Shown here: in pieces, positions 53,195 through 64,000 of the stretch | How positions within the stretch are numbered: position 1 is the stretch's first letter | Layout: each line of letters starts with the position of its first letter | Source of the DNA: JBCCGI01 sp039029355 | Lineage (GTDB): Bacteria; Planctomycetota; UBA1135; GCA-002686595 | Length of the DNA: 64,000 nt | Direction of reading: 5' to 3' | Assembly (NCBI GenBank): GCA_039029355.1 | Contig: JBCCGI010000027.1 | Coordinates: 27,254-91,253, forward strand | Made by a program: the position numbers and the translations under genes | The notes under the pieces: model-generated | Databases searched by the model: none | Told to the model about the DNA's origin: nothing | The model's input: only the letters and a program-made list of their open reading frames with translations

Positions 53195-54585
53195 CCACGA
53201 CCGAACAGAACCTCCGCAGCCGGGCCGACGAGGCCGGGCAGGGGCACATCTTTCGCTTCTGGGACGAGCTCAGCGACGAGGGGCGCACGCGCCTCTTGGG
53301 CCAGGTCGAGGCGCTCGACTTCGAGCTGATCGCCGAGCTCGCGGCGCTGCGCACCGCGCCGCCGGCCGAAAGCGTCGACCACGACCTCGCGGCGCCCGCG
53401 CTCGCCACCCAGGCCGAGCGCGAGACCGCGGCGGGCCTGGCGGCGGTCGGCGCCGGACGCGACCTGCTCGCCGCGGGCAAGGTCGGCTACGTGCTGGTCG
53501 CCGGCGGACAGGCCTCGCGCCTCGGCTACGACGGCCCCAAGGGCGCCTACCCGATCGGCCCGGTGTCCAAGCTGCCGCTCTTCGCCTTCCACGCGCACCG
53601 GCTGCGCGCCGCGGCCGAGCGGCACGGAGCGCGCACGCCGTGGGCCGTGATGACCTCGCCCGCCAACGACGAGGTGACGCGCACCTTCTTCCGCGAGCAC
53701 AACTTCTTCGGGCTGCCCGAGGAGGACGTGTTCTTCTTCCAGCAGGAGATGCTCCCCGCACTCGACGACGGGGGGAAGATCCTGCTGGCTGGCGCCGACC
53801 AGATCTTCCTCGCGCCGAACGGCCACGGCGGCGTGCTCTGGGGGCTCGCGACCTCGGGTGCCCTGGCCGAGATGCGAAAGCGCGGGGTCGAGCAGATCTC
53901 CTACTTCCAGGTCGACAACCCGTTGGCGCGGCCGGCGGACCCGTTCTTCCTCGGCCTGCACGCCCAGGCCGGCGCCGGGATGTCGAGCAAGGTCGTCAAG
54001 AAGCGCGGCCCGGCCGAGAAGGTCGGCGTGCTCGGCAAGATCGACGGCCGCATGGGCTGCATCGAGTACTCCGACCTGCCCGAAGCCCTGCGCGAGCAGC
54101 GCGACGCTGACGGCGAGCTGACCTTCCGCGCCGGCAACATCGCCGTGCACGTCTTGAGCGCGGACTTCGTCGCCGGGCTGACCTCCGAGAAGCTCGACCT
54201 GCCGTGGCACCTGGCGCGCAAGAAGATGCGCGTGCTGGACGAGGGCGGCGACCTGGTCGAGCGCTTCGGCACCAAGTTCGAGACCTTCGTGTTCGACGCC
54301 CTCGGGCAGTCGCCCACGAGCGTCACGCTCGAGGTCGAGCGCGGGCTCGAGTTCAGCCCGGTGAAGAACGCCGAGGGCGAGGACTCGCCGGCGACCTGCC
54401 GCGCCGACCTCTGCCGGCTCTTCAGCGGCTGGGCCGCCGAGGCGGGCCACGCGCTGCCCCCGACCGACCCCCAGGGGCTGCACCCGGTCGAGGTGTCGCC
54501 GCTGGTCGCCGAGGACAGCGGCGAGTTCCTGGCCAAGCGCGACATCGCTCCCAAGGTCGGCCCCGGTGGGCACCTCTACGGCTAG
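53191..54585 (+). CDS. UTP-hexose-1-phosphate uridylyltransferase (UDPGP family)
   Basis: A 464-residue nucleotidyltransferase of the UDP-GlcNAc/UDP-glucose pyrophosphorylase family, eukaryotic-like type. The signature is VLVAGGQASRLGYDGPKGAYPIG (quoted here in two parts: VLVAGGQASRLG and GPKGAYPIG), near residue 100. Later blocks are WAVMTSPANDEVTR, LAPNGHGGVLWGL, YFQVDNPLARPADP and the sugar-binding stretch ending at FVFDAL. It would activate a hexose or N-acetylhexosamine 1-phosphate as a UDP-sugar. It overlaps the dehydrogenase by 4 nt and ddl by 20 nt. The company of ddl and dapB makes UDP-GlcNAc for cell wall plausible, but not shown. Confidence 0.84.
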   Translation: MTTTEQNLRSRADEAGQGHIFRFWDELSDEGRTRLLGQVEALDFELIAELAALRTAPPAESVDHDLAAPALATQAERETAAGLAAVGAGRDLLAAGKVGYVLVAGGQASRLGYDGPKGAYPIGPVSKLPLFAFHAHRLRAAAERHGARTPWAVMTSPANDEVTRTFFREHNFFGLPEEDVFFFQQEMLPALDDGGKILLAGADQIFLAPNGHGGVLWGLATSGALAEMRKRGVEQISYFQVDNPLARPADPFFLGLHAQAGAGMSSKVVKKRGPAEKVGVLGKIDGRMGCIEYSDLPEALREQRDADGELTFRAGNIAVHVLSADFVAGLTSEKLDLPWHLARKKMRVLDEGGDLVERFGTKFETFVFDALGQSPTSVTLEVERGLEFSPVKNAEGEDSPATCRADLCRLFSGWAAEAGHALPPTDPQGLHPVEVSPLVAEDSGEFLAKRDIAPKVGPGGHLYG

Positions 54586-55612
54586 CCCGGTCGCCGAGGC
54601 CACCGTCGCGGTGCTCCTCGGCGGACGCTCGTCGGAGCGCGAGGTGTCGCTGGTGTCGGGCCGTGCGCTGCTCGAAGCGCTGCGGCCCGCGGGCGGGGGT
54701 GCGGACGAACGCGGCCCCGCGCGCGCCCTCGCGGTCGAGATCGAAGCCGATGGCCGCTGGCGCGTCGGCGACCGCAGCCTGACGCCGACCGCGGCGCTCG
54801 AAGCGCTCGCGGACGTCGACGTGTTCTTCCTCGGGCTCCACGGCGGCGAGGGGGAGGGCGGCGTGCTGCAGGGCCTCTTCGAGGCGGCCGGGCGGGCCTT
54901 CACGGGCTCCGGGGTCGCCGCGTCGGCCCTGTGCCTGGACAAGATCAACGCGCGCCTCGTCGCCGAGGCCCACGGGCTGCGCACCGCCCGCGCGCTCGCG
55001 GTGACCGCCGCGGGCTGGACCGAGATGCGGCCGGCGGTGCTGGCCGAGCTCGAGCGCTGGGGGCCCGCCTGGGTCGCCAAGCCGCGCCACGGCGGCTCGT
55101 CGGTGGGCACGGCGGTGGTCCGCGAGGCCGGCGCCCTCGCCGAGGCGATCGGCCTGGCGCTCGCCGAGGGCGACGACGTGCTCGTCGAGGAGTGCATCCC
55201 CGGCGTCGAGGCCACCGTGGCCGTGCTCGGCAACTCAACCCAGAGCCTGCGCACCTTCCCGCCGGTCGAGATCCGGCCCAAGGAGGGGCGCTTCTTCGAC
55301 TACGAGGAGAAGTACGACGAGGGCGGCGCTGAGGAGTTCTGCCCGCCCGAGACCCTCGACGCCGAGGCCTGCGCGACGCTGCAGGAGCAGGGGCTGCGGG
55401 CCTACCGCGCGCTCGGCTGCTCGGGCTACGCGCGCATCGACTTCATGGTGCCCGCCGAGGGGCCGCCGGTGTTCCTCGAGGCCAACACGCTGCCGGGTTT
55501 CACGGCGCGCTCGCTGTTCCCGCGCGCGGCGGCGGTCGAGGGACTCGACTTCCGCTCGCTGTGCCTCGAGCTGCTGCGGCTCGCGCTCGCGGAGCGCGCC
55601 GCCCGCGGGTGA
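54566..55612 (+). CDS. ddl: D-alanine-D-alanine ligase
   Basis: Ddl joins two D-alanines with ATP to make the dipeptide end of the peptidoglycan stem. The protein has 348 residues, ATP-grasp fold. Motifs are AVLLGGRSSEREVSLVSG at the N-terminus, FLGLHGGEGEGGVLQGLF, TGSGVAASALCLDKINA, KPRHGGSSVG, and the metal-binding FLEANTLPGFT near the C-terminus. GTG 54566 lies inside the 3' end of the previous gene. A homologous enzyme making D-Ala-D-lactate cannot be excluded. It sits directly upstream of dapB, so the operon supplies two peptidoglycan precursors. Confidence 0.92.
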   Translation: MGTSTASPVAEATVAVLLGGRSSEREVSLVSGRALLEALRPAGGGADERGPARALAVEIEADGRWRVGDRSLTPTAALEALADVDVFFLGLHGGEGEGGVLQGLFEAAGRAFTGSGVAASALCLDKINARLVAEAHGLRTARALAVTAAGWTEMRPAVLAELERWGPAWVAKPRHGGSSVGTAVVREAGALAEAIGLALAEGDDVLVEECIPGVEATVAVLGNSTQSLRTFPPVEIRPKEGRFFDYEEKYDEGGAEEFCPPETLDAEACATLQEQGLRAYRALGCSGYARIDFMVPAEGPPVFLEANTLPGFTARSLFPRAAAVEGLDFRSLCLELLRLALAERAARG

Positions 55613-55619
55613 AGGGCGG

Positions 55620-56315
55620 ATGACCGCCGGGGTGTGCGTGCTGGGCGCGGGCGGCCGCATGGGCCGCTTCGCGTGCGCGCTGCTCGCCCGCGACCCGGAC
55701 TTCCACCTGGCGGCGGAGCTCGGCCGCGCCGACGACCTCGCCGCGGCGCTGCGCGCGGCCCGCGCCGCGGGCGCCGAGCTTGGGCTCGACCTCACCGTCG
55801 CCGGCCGCGGGTGCGCGCACGGAAGGCTGCTGCTCGAGAGCGGCCTGCGTCCGGTCGTCGGCACGAGCGGCGTCACGCCCGAGGAGACGTCAGAGCTCGA
55901 CGCACTCGCACGCGAGCACGAGCTGGGCGGGCTGGTCGTGCCGAACTTCAGCGTCGGCATGTGGGCGCTGCAGCGCGCCGCGCGGCTCGCCGCCGAGCAC
56001 CTGCCCACGGCCGAGATCGTCGAGCTGCACCACGACAAAAAGCGCGACGCCCCGTCGGGTACCGCGCTGCAGACGGCCGAGCTCCTGGCCGGCGTCACGG
56101 GGCTCCGCACTCCGATCCACTCGGTCCGTCTACCCGGCCTCTACGCCCATCAGGAGGTGCTCCTGGGCGGCCCGGGCGAAACGCTTTCCCTGCGGCACGA
56201 CATGCTCGGACCCGAGGCCTTCGGCGGCGGCATTCTGGCCGCGCTGCGCTACGCGCGAAGCGCGCTCGGAGTCGGGCGCGGGCTGGCGCTCGCGCTCGAG
56301 GCAGATAGCTCCTGA
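55620..56315 (+). CDS. dapB: 4-hydroxy-tetrahydrodipicolinate reductase
   Basis: DapB reduces the lysine/diaminopimelate intermediate with NAD(P)H. The N-terminal nucleotide motif is VLGAGGRMGRF. The catalytic block is ELHHDKKRDAPSGTA (His-His and Lys, with DAPSGTA substrate binding). VGTSGVTPEE and PNFSVGMWAL are also family-typical. At 231 residues it is shorter than the about 270 of E. coli, because the segment between the Rossmann domain start and VGTSG is compact. GAAGGG just before ATG 55620 supports the start. It is 7 nt after ddl. Confidence 0.92.
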   Translation: MTAGVCVLGAGGRMGRFACALLARDPDFHLAAELGRADDLAAALRAARAAGAELGLDLTVAGRGCAHGRLLLESGLRPVVGTSGVTPEETSELDALAREHELGGLVVPNFSVGMWALQRAARLAAEHLPTAEIVELHHDKKRDAPSGTALQTAELLAGVTGLRTPIHSVRLPGLYAHQEVLLGGPGETLSLRHDMLGPEAFGGGILAALRYARSALGVGRGLALALEADSS

Positions 56316-56320
56316 GCGGT

Positions 56321-56326
56321 TACGAT
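56321..56326 (+). promoter_or_regulatory. Candidate leaderless -10 (TACGAT) before the SPASM gene
   Basis: TACGAT is followed by seven bases and ATG 56334. It lies in the 18-nt gap after dapB, so the radical SAM gene may be transcribed from its own leaderless promoter as well as from the operon. Confidence 0.38.
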
Positions 56327-56333
56327 TCCCCTC

Positions 56334-57470
56334 ATGGCCTTCCTGGAACAGCTAGCCGCCGTCACCGAGCGCATCCGCCGCGGCGAGACTCCGCCGCTCG
56401 ACGAGCTGATGGAGCTCAAGCGCGAGAACCGGCGCCACGCCGAGGCGGCCGAGCGCGAGGACCGTGCGGTCTGCGACTCGCTCCCCACCTGGATCAACAC
56501 GACCAACTCCACGGTCTGCAACCTGAAGTGCTTCTTCTGCAACCAGGCCTACGGCAAGGGCGTGGACATCAAGATGGAGGAGCGCGTCTACCAGAAGGTC
56601 GTCGAGGAGCTCTATCCCGCCGCCGAGACCGTGCAGCTCTCGGCCTACGGCGAGCCGATGATGACGCCGCACATCCGCGACAAGTTCGCCGACATGGACC
56701 GCTTCGGCGTCAAGTGCGAGATGATGACCAACGCGAGCCTGATGAAGGGCGACGCGCTGCTGGAGCGCATGGCGCGCATCATGGGCAACCTGCGCATCTC
56801 GATCGACGGCGCCAAGGCGGAGACCTTCAACAACATCCGCGTCGGCGGCGACTTCGACGAGATCTTCAAGAACATCCGCCGCTACAACCACTTCCGCCAC
56901 CAGCTCCCCGAGGCCGAGCGGGCGCCGCTGCACTTCTCCTACATCCTGATGAAGAAGACGGTGGACGAGCTGCCCGACTTCGTGCGGCTCGTGTCGGAGC
57001 TCGACACCGACACCGTCTGGGTCACGCACCTCGTGCTGTTCGAAGAGGGCGTGCGCGACCAACTCCTCAGCGATGACCCCGAGTGGCGCAAGCGCACCAA
57101 CGAGGCGATGCTGAAGGCCCAGGAGCTGGCGCAGGAGCTCGGCCAGAACCTCGTCCTGCCGGCTCCCTTCGTCGAGGAGGAGCCGACCGCCGGCACCGAA
57201 GCGCTCGTGCGCCCCGACCCGATCCGCTGCTACTTCCTGTGGCAGCGCATGTACGTCGGCCCGACCGGCGACGTGGTGCCTTGCTGCCTCGCGGGCATCC
57301 ACTCCAACGGCAACGTCGCCGAGTCGTCGTTCGCCGAGCAGTGGAACAGCGAGCTCTACCAGGACATGCGCCGGCGCGTGCACTCCGACGATCCGTACAA
57401 GCCGTGCGCGACCTGCTACCTGGTCCACCGCGCGCCCGAGGGCGCCGAGTACGACTTCACGGACGCGTAG
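56334..57470 (+). CDS. Radical SAM/SPASM-domain protein
   Basis: A 378-residue radical SAM protein. The 4Fe-4S motif is TVCNLKCFFCNQAYG (CxxxCxxC, about residues 62-69), followed by LSAYGEPMMTP and LRISIDGAKAETFNNIR. The C-terminal SPASM region has DVVPCCLAGIHSNGNV and PCATCYLVHR, which would bind auxiliary clusters. Such enzymes modify peptides (RiPP maturation), sulfatases or sugars. No RiPP precursor is visible nearby. It is 18 nt after dapB. Confidence 0.84.
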   Translation: MAFLEQLAAVTERIRRGETPPLDELMELKRENRRHAEAAEREDRAVCDSLPTWINTTNSTVCNLKCFFCNQAYGKGVDIKMEERVYQKVVEELYPAAETVQLSAYGEPMMTPHIRDKFADMDRFGVKCEMMTNASLMKGDALLERMARIMGNLRISIDGAKAETFNNIRVGGDFDEIFKNIRRYNHFRHQLPEAERAPLHFSYILMKKTVDELPDFVRLVSELDTDTVWVTHLVLFEEGVRDQLLSDDPEWRKRTNEAMLKAQELAQELGQNLVLPAPFVEEEPTAGTEALVRPDPIRCYFLWQRMYVGPTGDVVPCCLAGIHSNGNVAESSFAEQWNSELYQDMRRRVHSDDPYKPCATCYLVHRAPEGAEYDFTDA

Positions 57471-57501
57471 CGCTTCGAGCCGACGCCGCGCGGTCGACAG
57501 G

Positions 57502-59181
57502 ATGAACGAGCAGCGACGCCCCCGCCCGCTACGCAGGGTGCTCGCGGCCTGCGCGTCGCTCTTCGCCGCGTTCCTGGTCGTCGAGCTCGCCGCGCGCGCG
57601 TTCACCGATCCGCCGAGCTACCTCAACAACATGCCGCTCGACCCCGATCTGGGGTACGGACCGCCGACCGACCGCAGCCTGATGCGGCGCGACACGCGCG
57701 GCGAATACGAGTACCGCACCAGCAGCCTGGGCTTCCGCGGGCCCGAGCTGCCCGGCCCCGGCCGACCGTCGCCCGCCGGCACGCGGCGCCTGATGTTCCT
57801 GGGCGACTCCTTCCTCGAGGGCTGGGGCGTGCGGGAGGAGTCGCTGATGCCGTTCTCATCGATGCGCCTGCTGCGCGAGCGCGGCATCGAGGTCGAGAGC
57901 TACAACGTCTCCGCCAAGGGCATCGGCACCGGGCAGGAGCTGCTCCTCTTCCGCCGCCACCAGGCCGACATCGAGCCCGACGTGGTCGTGGTCTCGCTCT
58001 ACCCGGGCAACGACGTGGTCGACAACACGCCCGAGCTGATCGGCTACACGCAGATCAGCGCCGGCTCGTACGTGCGTCCGTTTCTGGTCGACGACGGTGG
58101 GGGCGGGCTGCGGACCACCTGGCGCCACCCGCTGCGCGCCGCCCTGCGGGCGCGCTCGCACGCCTTTGCGGTGGCCGAGCACGCGCTGGTCGCGCGCGGC
58201 GTGAAGCGCGGGCCCGAGGCCGACGCGGCGGCCTTCGAGGAGCGCCTGGCGCGCCTCGCCTCCGGCCGCCTCCCGCGCGCCTCGCTCGAGCTCTTCCTGC
58301 CGCCGGAGCCCGGCGGCGTCTGGGAGGCCGGCTGGAGGCGCACCGAGGACCTCCTGCGCGGCTTCCGGCGCGAGGTCGAGGCGGCGGGAGCGCACCTCGT
58401 GGTGGTCGTCATCCCGCACAAGTACCAGGTGCAGATCGACGCGCTGCTCGCGGAGATCGACAACGAGCTGCACGAGGCGGACCAGGCCCCGGTCGCGACC
58501 CAGCTCGACTGGAACCTGCCCGAGCGCCGCCTGGTGGCCTTCGCCGAGCGCGAGGGGATCACGCTCGTCCCGCTGCTCTCCGCCCTGCGCGAGCGCACGA
58601 CGGGCGAGGCCTACTCCCAATACCTGCGCGACGGCCACATGAGCTGGCGCGGACACGAGGTCGCCGGCGAGCTGGTCGCGGACGCGGCCTGGGAGCTCCT
58701 CGCCGGCCGCACGCCGCCCGCGCCGCCGGCCCCCGCAGGCGTCCCCGTCGACCTGGTCGAGCTGCAGTGCCGCACGCGCTCGTGGTTCGACTTCGCCGAC
58801 GACCTCTACCCCGAGCTCCTCGGCGGCGGCTGGGACCACTGGGCCGGCCGGTGGGGGCAGGGGCTCGCGGGCTGGATCATGCTGCGCAGCGGCCGCGTGT
58901 CGGTGCCGCACCGGGGCGGCGAGCTGGTCGTACAGGGCTGGCTGCCGGCGCACGCCAAGCTGCCCCAGGGCGTGCGCGTGCACGTGGGCGGCGTCGACCT
59001 CGGGCCGCTGGCGCGCATCGACTCCACCGGCCCCTTCGAGCTGCGCTTCCCCGTCCCGCCCCCGCCCGGCGGCGACGGGCCGCCGGTGGTGCTGGGGCTC
59101 ACCGCCTCGGGCGCCTTCGCGTCACCGGCGAAGAGCGCGCCGCGGTACGGGCTGGTCTTGACCGCGATCGGGTATCGCTAG
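57502..59181 (+). CDS. Membrane-anchored SGNH hydrolase-like protein with C-terminal accessory domain
   Basis: A 559-residue protein with one N-terminal transmembrane anchor (about residues 12-33). The SGNH domain (about 90-410) has block I FLGDSFLEGWG, VVSLYPGNDVVDN (GND, block III) and DGHMSWRGHEV (Asp-x-x-His-like block V). It resembles the AlgX/DltD-type proteins that acylate or deacylate surface glycans. A distinct C-terminal beta-rich part (about 430-559) may bind carbohydrate. The gene follows the radical SAM gene after 31 nt and closes the operon. It converges with the kinase gene. Confidence 0.75.
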   Translation: MNEQRRPRPLRRVLAACASLFAAFLVVELAARAFTDPPSYLNNMPLDPDLGYGPPTDRSLMRRDTRGEYEYRTSSLGFRGPELPGPGRPSPAGTRRLMFLGDSFLEGWGVREESLMPFSSMRLLRERGIEVESYNVSAKGIGTGQELLLFRRHQADIEPDVVVVSLYPGNDVVDNTPELIGYTQISAGSYVRPFLVDDGGGGLRTTWRHPLRAALRARSHAFAVAEHALVARGVKRGPEADAAAFEERLARLASGRLPRASLELFLPPEPGGVWEAGWRRTEDLLRGFRREVEAAGAHLVVVVIPHKYQVQIDALLAEIDNELHEADQAPVATQLDWNLPERRLVAFAEREGITLVPLLSALRERTTGEAYSQYLRDGHMSWRGHEVAGELVADAAWELLAGRTPPAPPAPAGVPVDLVELQCRTRSWFDFADDLYPELLGGGWDHWAGRWGQGLAGWIMLRSGRVSVPHRGGELVVQGWLPAHAKLPQGVRVHVGGVDLGPLARIDSTGPFELRFPVPPPPGGDGPPVVLGLTASGAFASPAKSAPRYGLVLTAIGYR

Positions 59182-59240
59182 CTTGCCGTCCGCACGAGCC
59201 GCGCGGCGAGGCGGTTCCAGCTCGACGAAGAGCGGGCGCC

Positions 59241-62066
<2,826 letters not shown>

Positions 62067-62110
62067 CTTGCTGGGTCGGTCGGGTGGGGCGACGCGCTGC
62101 GCCGGCGGAC

Positions 62111-62116
62111 AGTGTA
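62111..62116 (-). promoter_or_regulatory. Candidate -10 (TACACT) of the kinase gene
   Basis: TACACT on the minus strand is preceded by GC-only sequence with no -35 box and followed by a leader of about 40 nt. It lies in the 209-bp region shared with the divergent TIR gene. Confidence 0.4.
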
Positions 62117-62187
62117 GCGGGGGGCGGCCCTCCCGCGCGGCGGGCGCCGCCGCGCCCACGCTCGTGGGCGACCGCGGGCGCTGGAGG

Positions 62188-62193
62188 TAGACT
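62188..62193 (+). promoter_or_regulatory. Candidate -10 (TAGACT) of the TIR gene
   Basis: TAGACT lies 82 nt before GTG 62276. The interval up to the gene shows no other promoter-like element. With the kinase -10 box 71 nt away on the other strand, the two genes could be co-regulated from one site. Confidence 0.4.
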
Positions 62194-62275
62194 CGGAGGT
62201 TGCGGAGGCTTGCCCCGCCGCGCGGCGGAGGCCACACGCTGCACGATGCGACCGAACCCGACCGAAACCTAGCGC

Positions 62276-64000
62276 GTGCGGCTGCTGCTCGGCACCGACG
62301 TGTTCGTGTCGTACGCGCACCGCGACGAGCGCTACGCGCGCTCGCTCGCGCGCGGGCTGCAGGACGCGGGCTTTACCTGCGTGCTGGACCAGCACGTGGG
62401 CGTGCCGGGACAGCGGCTGCCGGGTGAGGTGTTGACCGAGCTCAAGCGCGCGTCGGCGCTGATCGTGGTCGCGTCGGAGGCGGCGTGCTACTCGCGTGCG
62501 GTGCAGCAAGAGGTGCGCATCTTCGCCCCGACGGGGAGGCCGCTCCTCGTGCTGTCGTTCGTACCGCGCCTGGCGCAAACGCCGCTCGGAGCGCTCCTGC
62601 CCGGGCTCGTGCCGCACGCCGAGCCCGAGGCCGCGCTGGCGGGTCCGGCCTCAAAGGGAGCGCTCGAGCGCGCGATCGACCAGCTCGACTTCACGCGCCA
62701 AACGCGGCGCATCCGCCGCAGCGTGAGCGCGGCGGCGGCGACGCTGGCCGTCCTGCTCGTCGCGATCGGCGGCGCGCTCCTGGGGCTCGGCCGCGCGCGG
62801 GGCGAGCTCGATGGCATCGAGGAGCGGCTCGGGAATGCACGCCTCGTGCTGGCCGCCCAGTCGGCCACGGATCCGCTGCGCCAGTCGCTGCTCCTGGCCG
62901 AGGCGGACCCGACGCTCCCTCCTCCGGGTGGACGCCAGCTGGCGGCGGACCTCGCGTGGCAGGACGTGCCGTTCGCCGTGCTCGACGTCGAGGGAGTTCA
63001 AGCCGCGCACCTCAGCGACGACGGCACGCGCATTCTCACCGTCGCGGCCGACCTGCGTCTCTTCGACGCCGAGACGTACGCCGAGCTGTGGCGCTCGACG
63101 CCCGAGCTAGGGACCCCGCAGGAAGCCGCGTTGCTGGCGCAAGGCGCGCGCGTGCTGGTGCGTACCGTGGACGAGCTCGTGCTTCTCGACCCGGCGGGCG
63201 GACAGCCGGCGTGGCGCTGCCGGCAGGAGCCGTGGTCGGAGGGCGGTGCCTGGAACGCGATCTACCGTCTGGCCCCCGGCGGCGAGCGGCTCCTGGTGTG
63301 GGGTGAGCGGCTGCGGGGGCTGACGAGCATCGCCGTGTCCCCGTCCGGCACGCTCGAGCTGAGCCGCTGGGACACCGGCGCGGAGATCGTCGACGCGACC
63401 TTCCTGGAGTACTCGGCCGAGGTCGTCGCGCTGATCCACGAGCCCAACCAAGCGGGTGGGCTCCGCGTCTGGACGCCGGACGGCAAGCGCGCCGGCCTGC
63501 CCGGCCCCAGCTGGGACTCGCGCCTCTCCCCGGGGGGACACTTCGCGATCTCATCCGACGACCGCGGCGACCTGCTCGTGCCGACCGAGGCGACTTCGAG
63601 CGGCTCGCCGCGCCACACGGGGAGCCCGACGCGGGCGCGCGTCTTCACCGACCACCTGGTGGAGGAGGTCTCGCTCGACGGCGACGTCGCGCTCCTCAAA
63701 GGCACCCAAAGCGGAAGCTGGGAGCTGTGCGACCTCACCGGCGACGCCGAGCCGGTCCCGCTCCCCCAGGCCCCTTGGAGCGAGGGCGAGGGCGTGCACT
63801 TCGTGGACGAGGACAGACGCGTCCTGGGGATCTTCGACGGTCTCGCCGTGCGTGTCTGGAACGTCGATCCCGAGAGTCCAGACGCGCCGGAAAGCGCCTA
63901 TTCCCAGGCGCCGATCGTCGACGCTCGCTGGGTCGACCGCAAGCTCGTCCTCGGCGACAAGGAGGGCACGGTTCGCATCCGCAGCGCGTCGGACAACCCC
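62276..64000 (+). CDS. TIR-domain membrane protein with extracytoplasmic beta-propeller (3' end outside window)
   Basis: The frame runs uninterrupted from GTG 62276 to the window end (575 codons), bounded upstream by an in-frame TAG at 62270. Residues 8-100 form a TIR-type domain. DVFVSYAHRDERYARSLARG matches the first strand and helix, and the segment ending SRAVQQEV carries Glu79 in the position of the catalytic Glu of NAD-cleaving TIRs. One helix lies at about 150-172 (TLAVLLVAIGGALLGLG). The rest resembles WD40-like propeller blades (LSDDGTRILTVAADLRLFD, LEYSADVVALIHEPN-like). It could be an NADase effector with a sensor propeller, or a scaffold TIR. It is divergent from the kinase. Confidence 0.72.
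   Translation, partial: MRLLLGTDVFVSYAHRDERYARSLARGLQDAGFTCVLDQHVGVPGQRLPGEVLTELKRASALIVVASEAACYSRAVQQEVRIFAPTGRPLLVLSFVPRLAQTPLGALLPGLVPHAEPEAALAGPASKGALERAIDQLDFTRQTRRIRRSVSAAAATLAVLLVAIGGALLGLGRARGELDGIEERLGNARLVLAAQSATDPLRQSLLLAEADPTLPPPGGRQLAADLAWQDVPFAVLDVEGVQAAHLSDDGTRILTVAADLRLFDAETYAELWRSTPELGTPQEAALLAQGARVLVRTVDELVLLDPAGGQPAWRCRQEPWSEGGAWNAIYRLAPGGERLLVWGERLRGLTSIAVSPSGTLELSRWDTGAEIVDATFLEYSAEVVALIHEPNQAGGLRVWTPDGKRAGLPGPSWDSRLSPGGHFAISSDDRGDLLVPTEATSSGSPRHTGSPTRARVFTDHLVEEVSLDGDVALLKGTQSGSWELCDLTGDAEPVPLPQAPWSEGEGVHFVDEDRRVLGIFDGLAVRVWNVDPESPDAPESAYSQAPIVDARWVDRKLVLGDKEGTVRIRSASDNP

Noticed and set aside
62200..62427. Alternative small open frame overlapping the start of the TIR gene
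   Set aside because: It is Arg/Ala-rich with no motif, and the overlapping frame from GTG 62276 encodes a recognisable TIR domain.

Overview
This is a high-GC (about 70% by eye) bacterial chromosome segment, densely packed with 47 genes and no gene-free stretch over 300 bases. I see no rRNA, tRNA, CRISPR array, insertion sequence or phage gene. The gene mix points to a planctomycete. It includes several secreted PQQ-propeller proteins, FG-GAP and lamin-tail surface proteins, a membrane-anchored Ser/Thr kinase with a TPR tail, a SprA-like protein, and an accessory beta domain (with GLPGC or LDPA and VxGxxLYxQ-like motifs) that I associate with marine Planctomycetota. The phylum call is inference from content, not from a marker tree.

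Layout. 1-2.4 kb: the end of an aldehyde dehydrogenase, an iron alcohol dehydrogenase, and pdxJ, which seems to start at ATT. 2.5-11.4 kb: a same-strand run with a PQQ propeller, a HemN/HemW-like radical SAM protein, a glycosyltransferase, a hot-dog thioesterase, a half-size EamA transporter and a LolD/FtsX-type ABC exporter. 11.5-19.8 kb: mostly exported proteins (PQQ propellers, an SGNH lipoprotein, a duplicated-domain secreted protein, a lipoprotein), plus a halogenase-like flavoprotein and a SprA-like HEQAH protein. 20-23.9 kb: tandem lamin-tail-domain paralogues with matching leaders and terminators. 24-37.2 kb: cell-envelope genes, namely a repeat lipoprotein, an LPG-synthase-like flippase, a sulfatase-fold lipoprotein, two GT-C membrane glycosyltransferases, a giant MscK-like channel and a YfhO protein.

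37.3-48.9 kb is housekeeping. A PfkB kinase and an RNA 2',3'-cyclic phosphodiesterase are followed by recA-alaS and then the complete rpmF-plsX-fabH-fabD-fabG-acpP-fabF fatty-acid cluster, which has its own promoters. 49-51.7 kb is a secreted FG-GAP protein. 51.9-59.2 kb is an apparent operon: a small conserved-looking protein, a zinc dehydrogenase, a UDP-sugar pyrophosphorylase, ddl, dapB, a radical SAM/SPASM protein and an SGNH protein. Ddl and DapB both supply peptidoglycan precursors. 59.2-64 kb holds a divergent pair, a PknB-type kinase with TPRs and a TIR-transmembrane-propeller protein that runs off the window.

Two window-wide signals stand out. Many starts have a TANNNT hexamer only 5-8 nt upstream, which suggests leaderless transcription. 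The TIR/kinase pair looks like an uncharacterised signalling or defence module.
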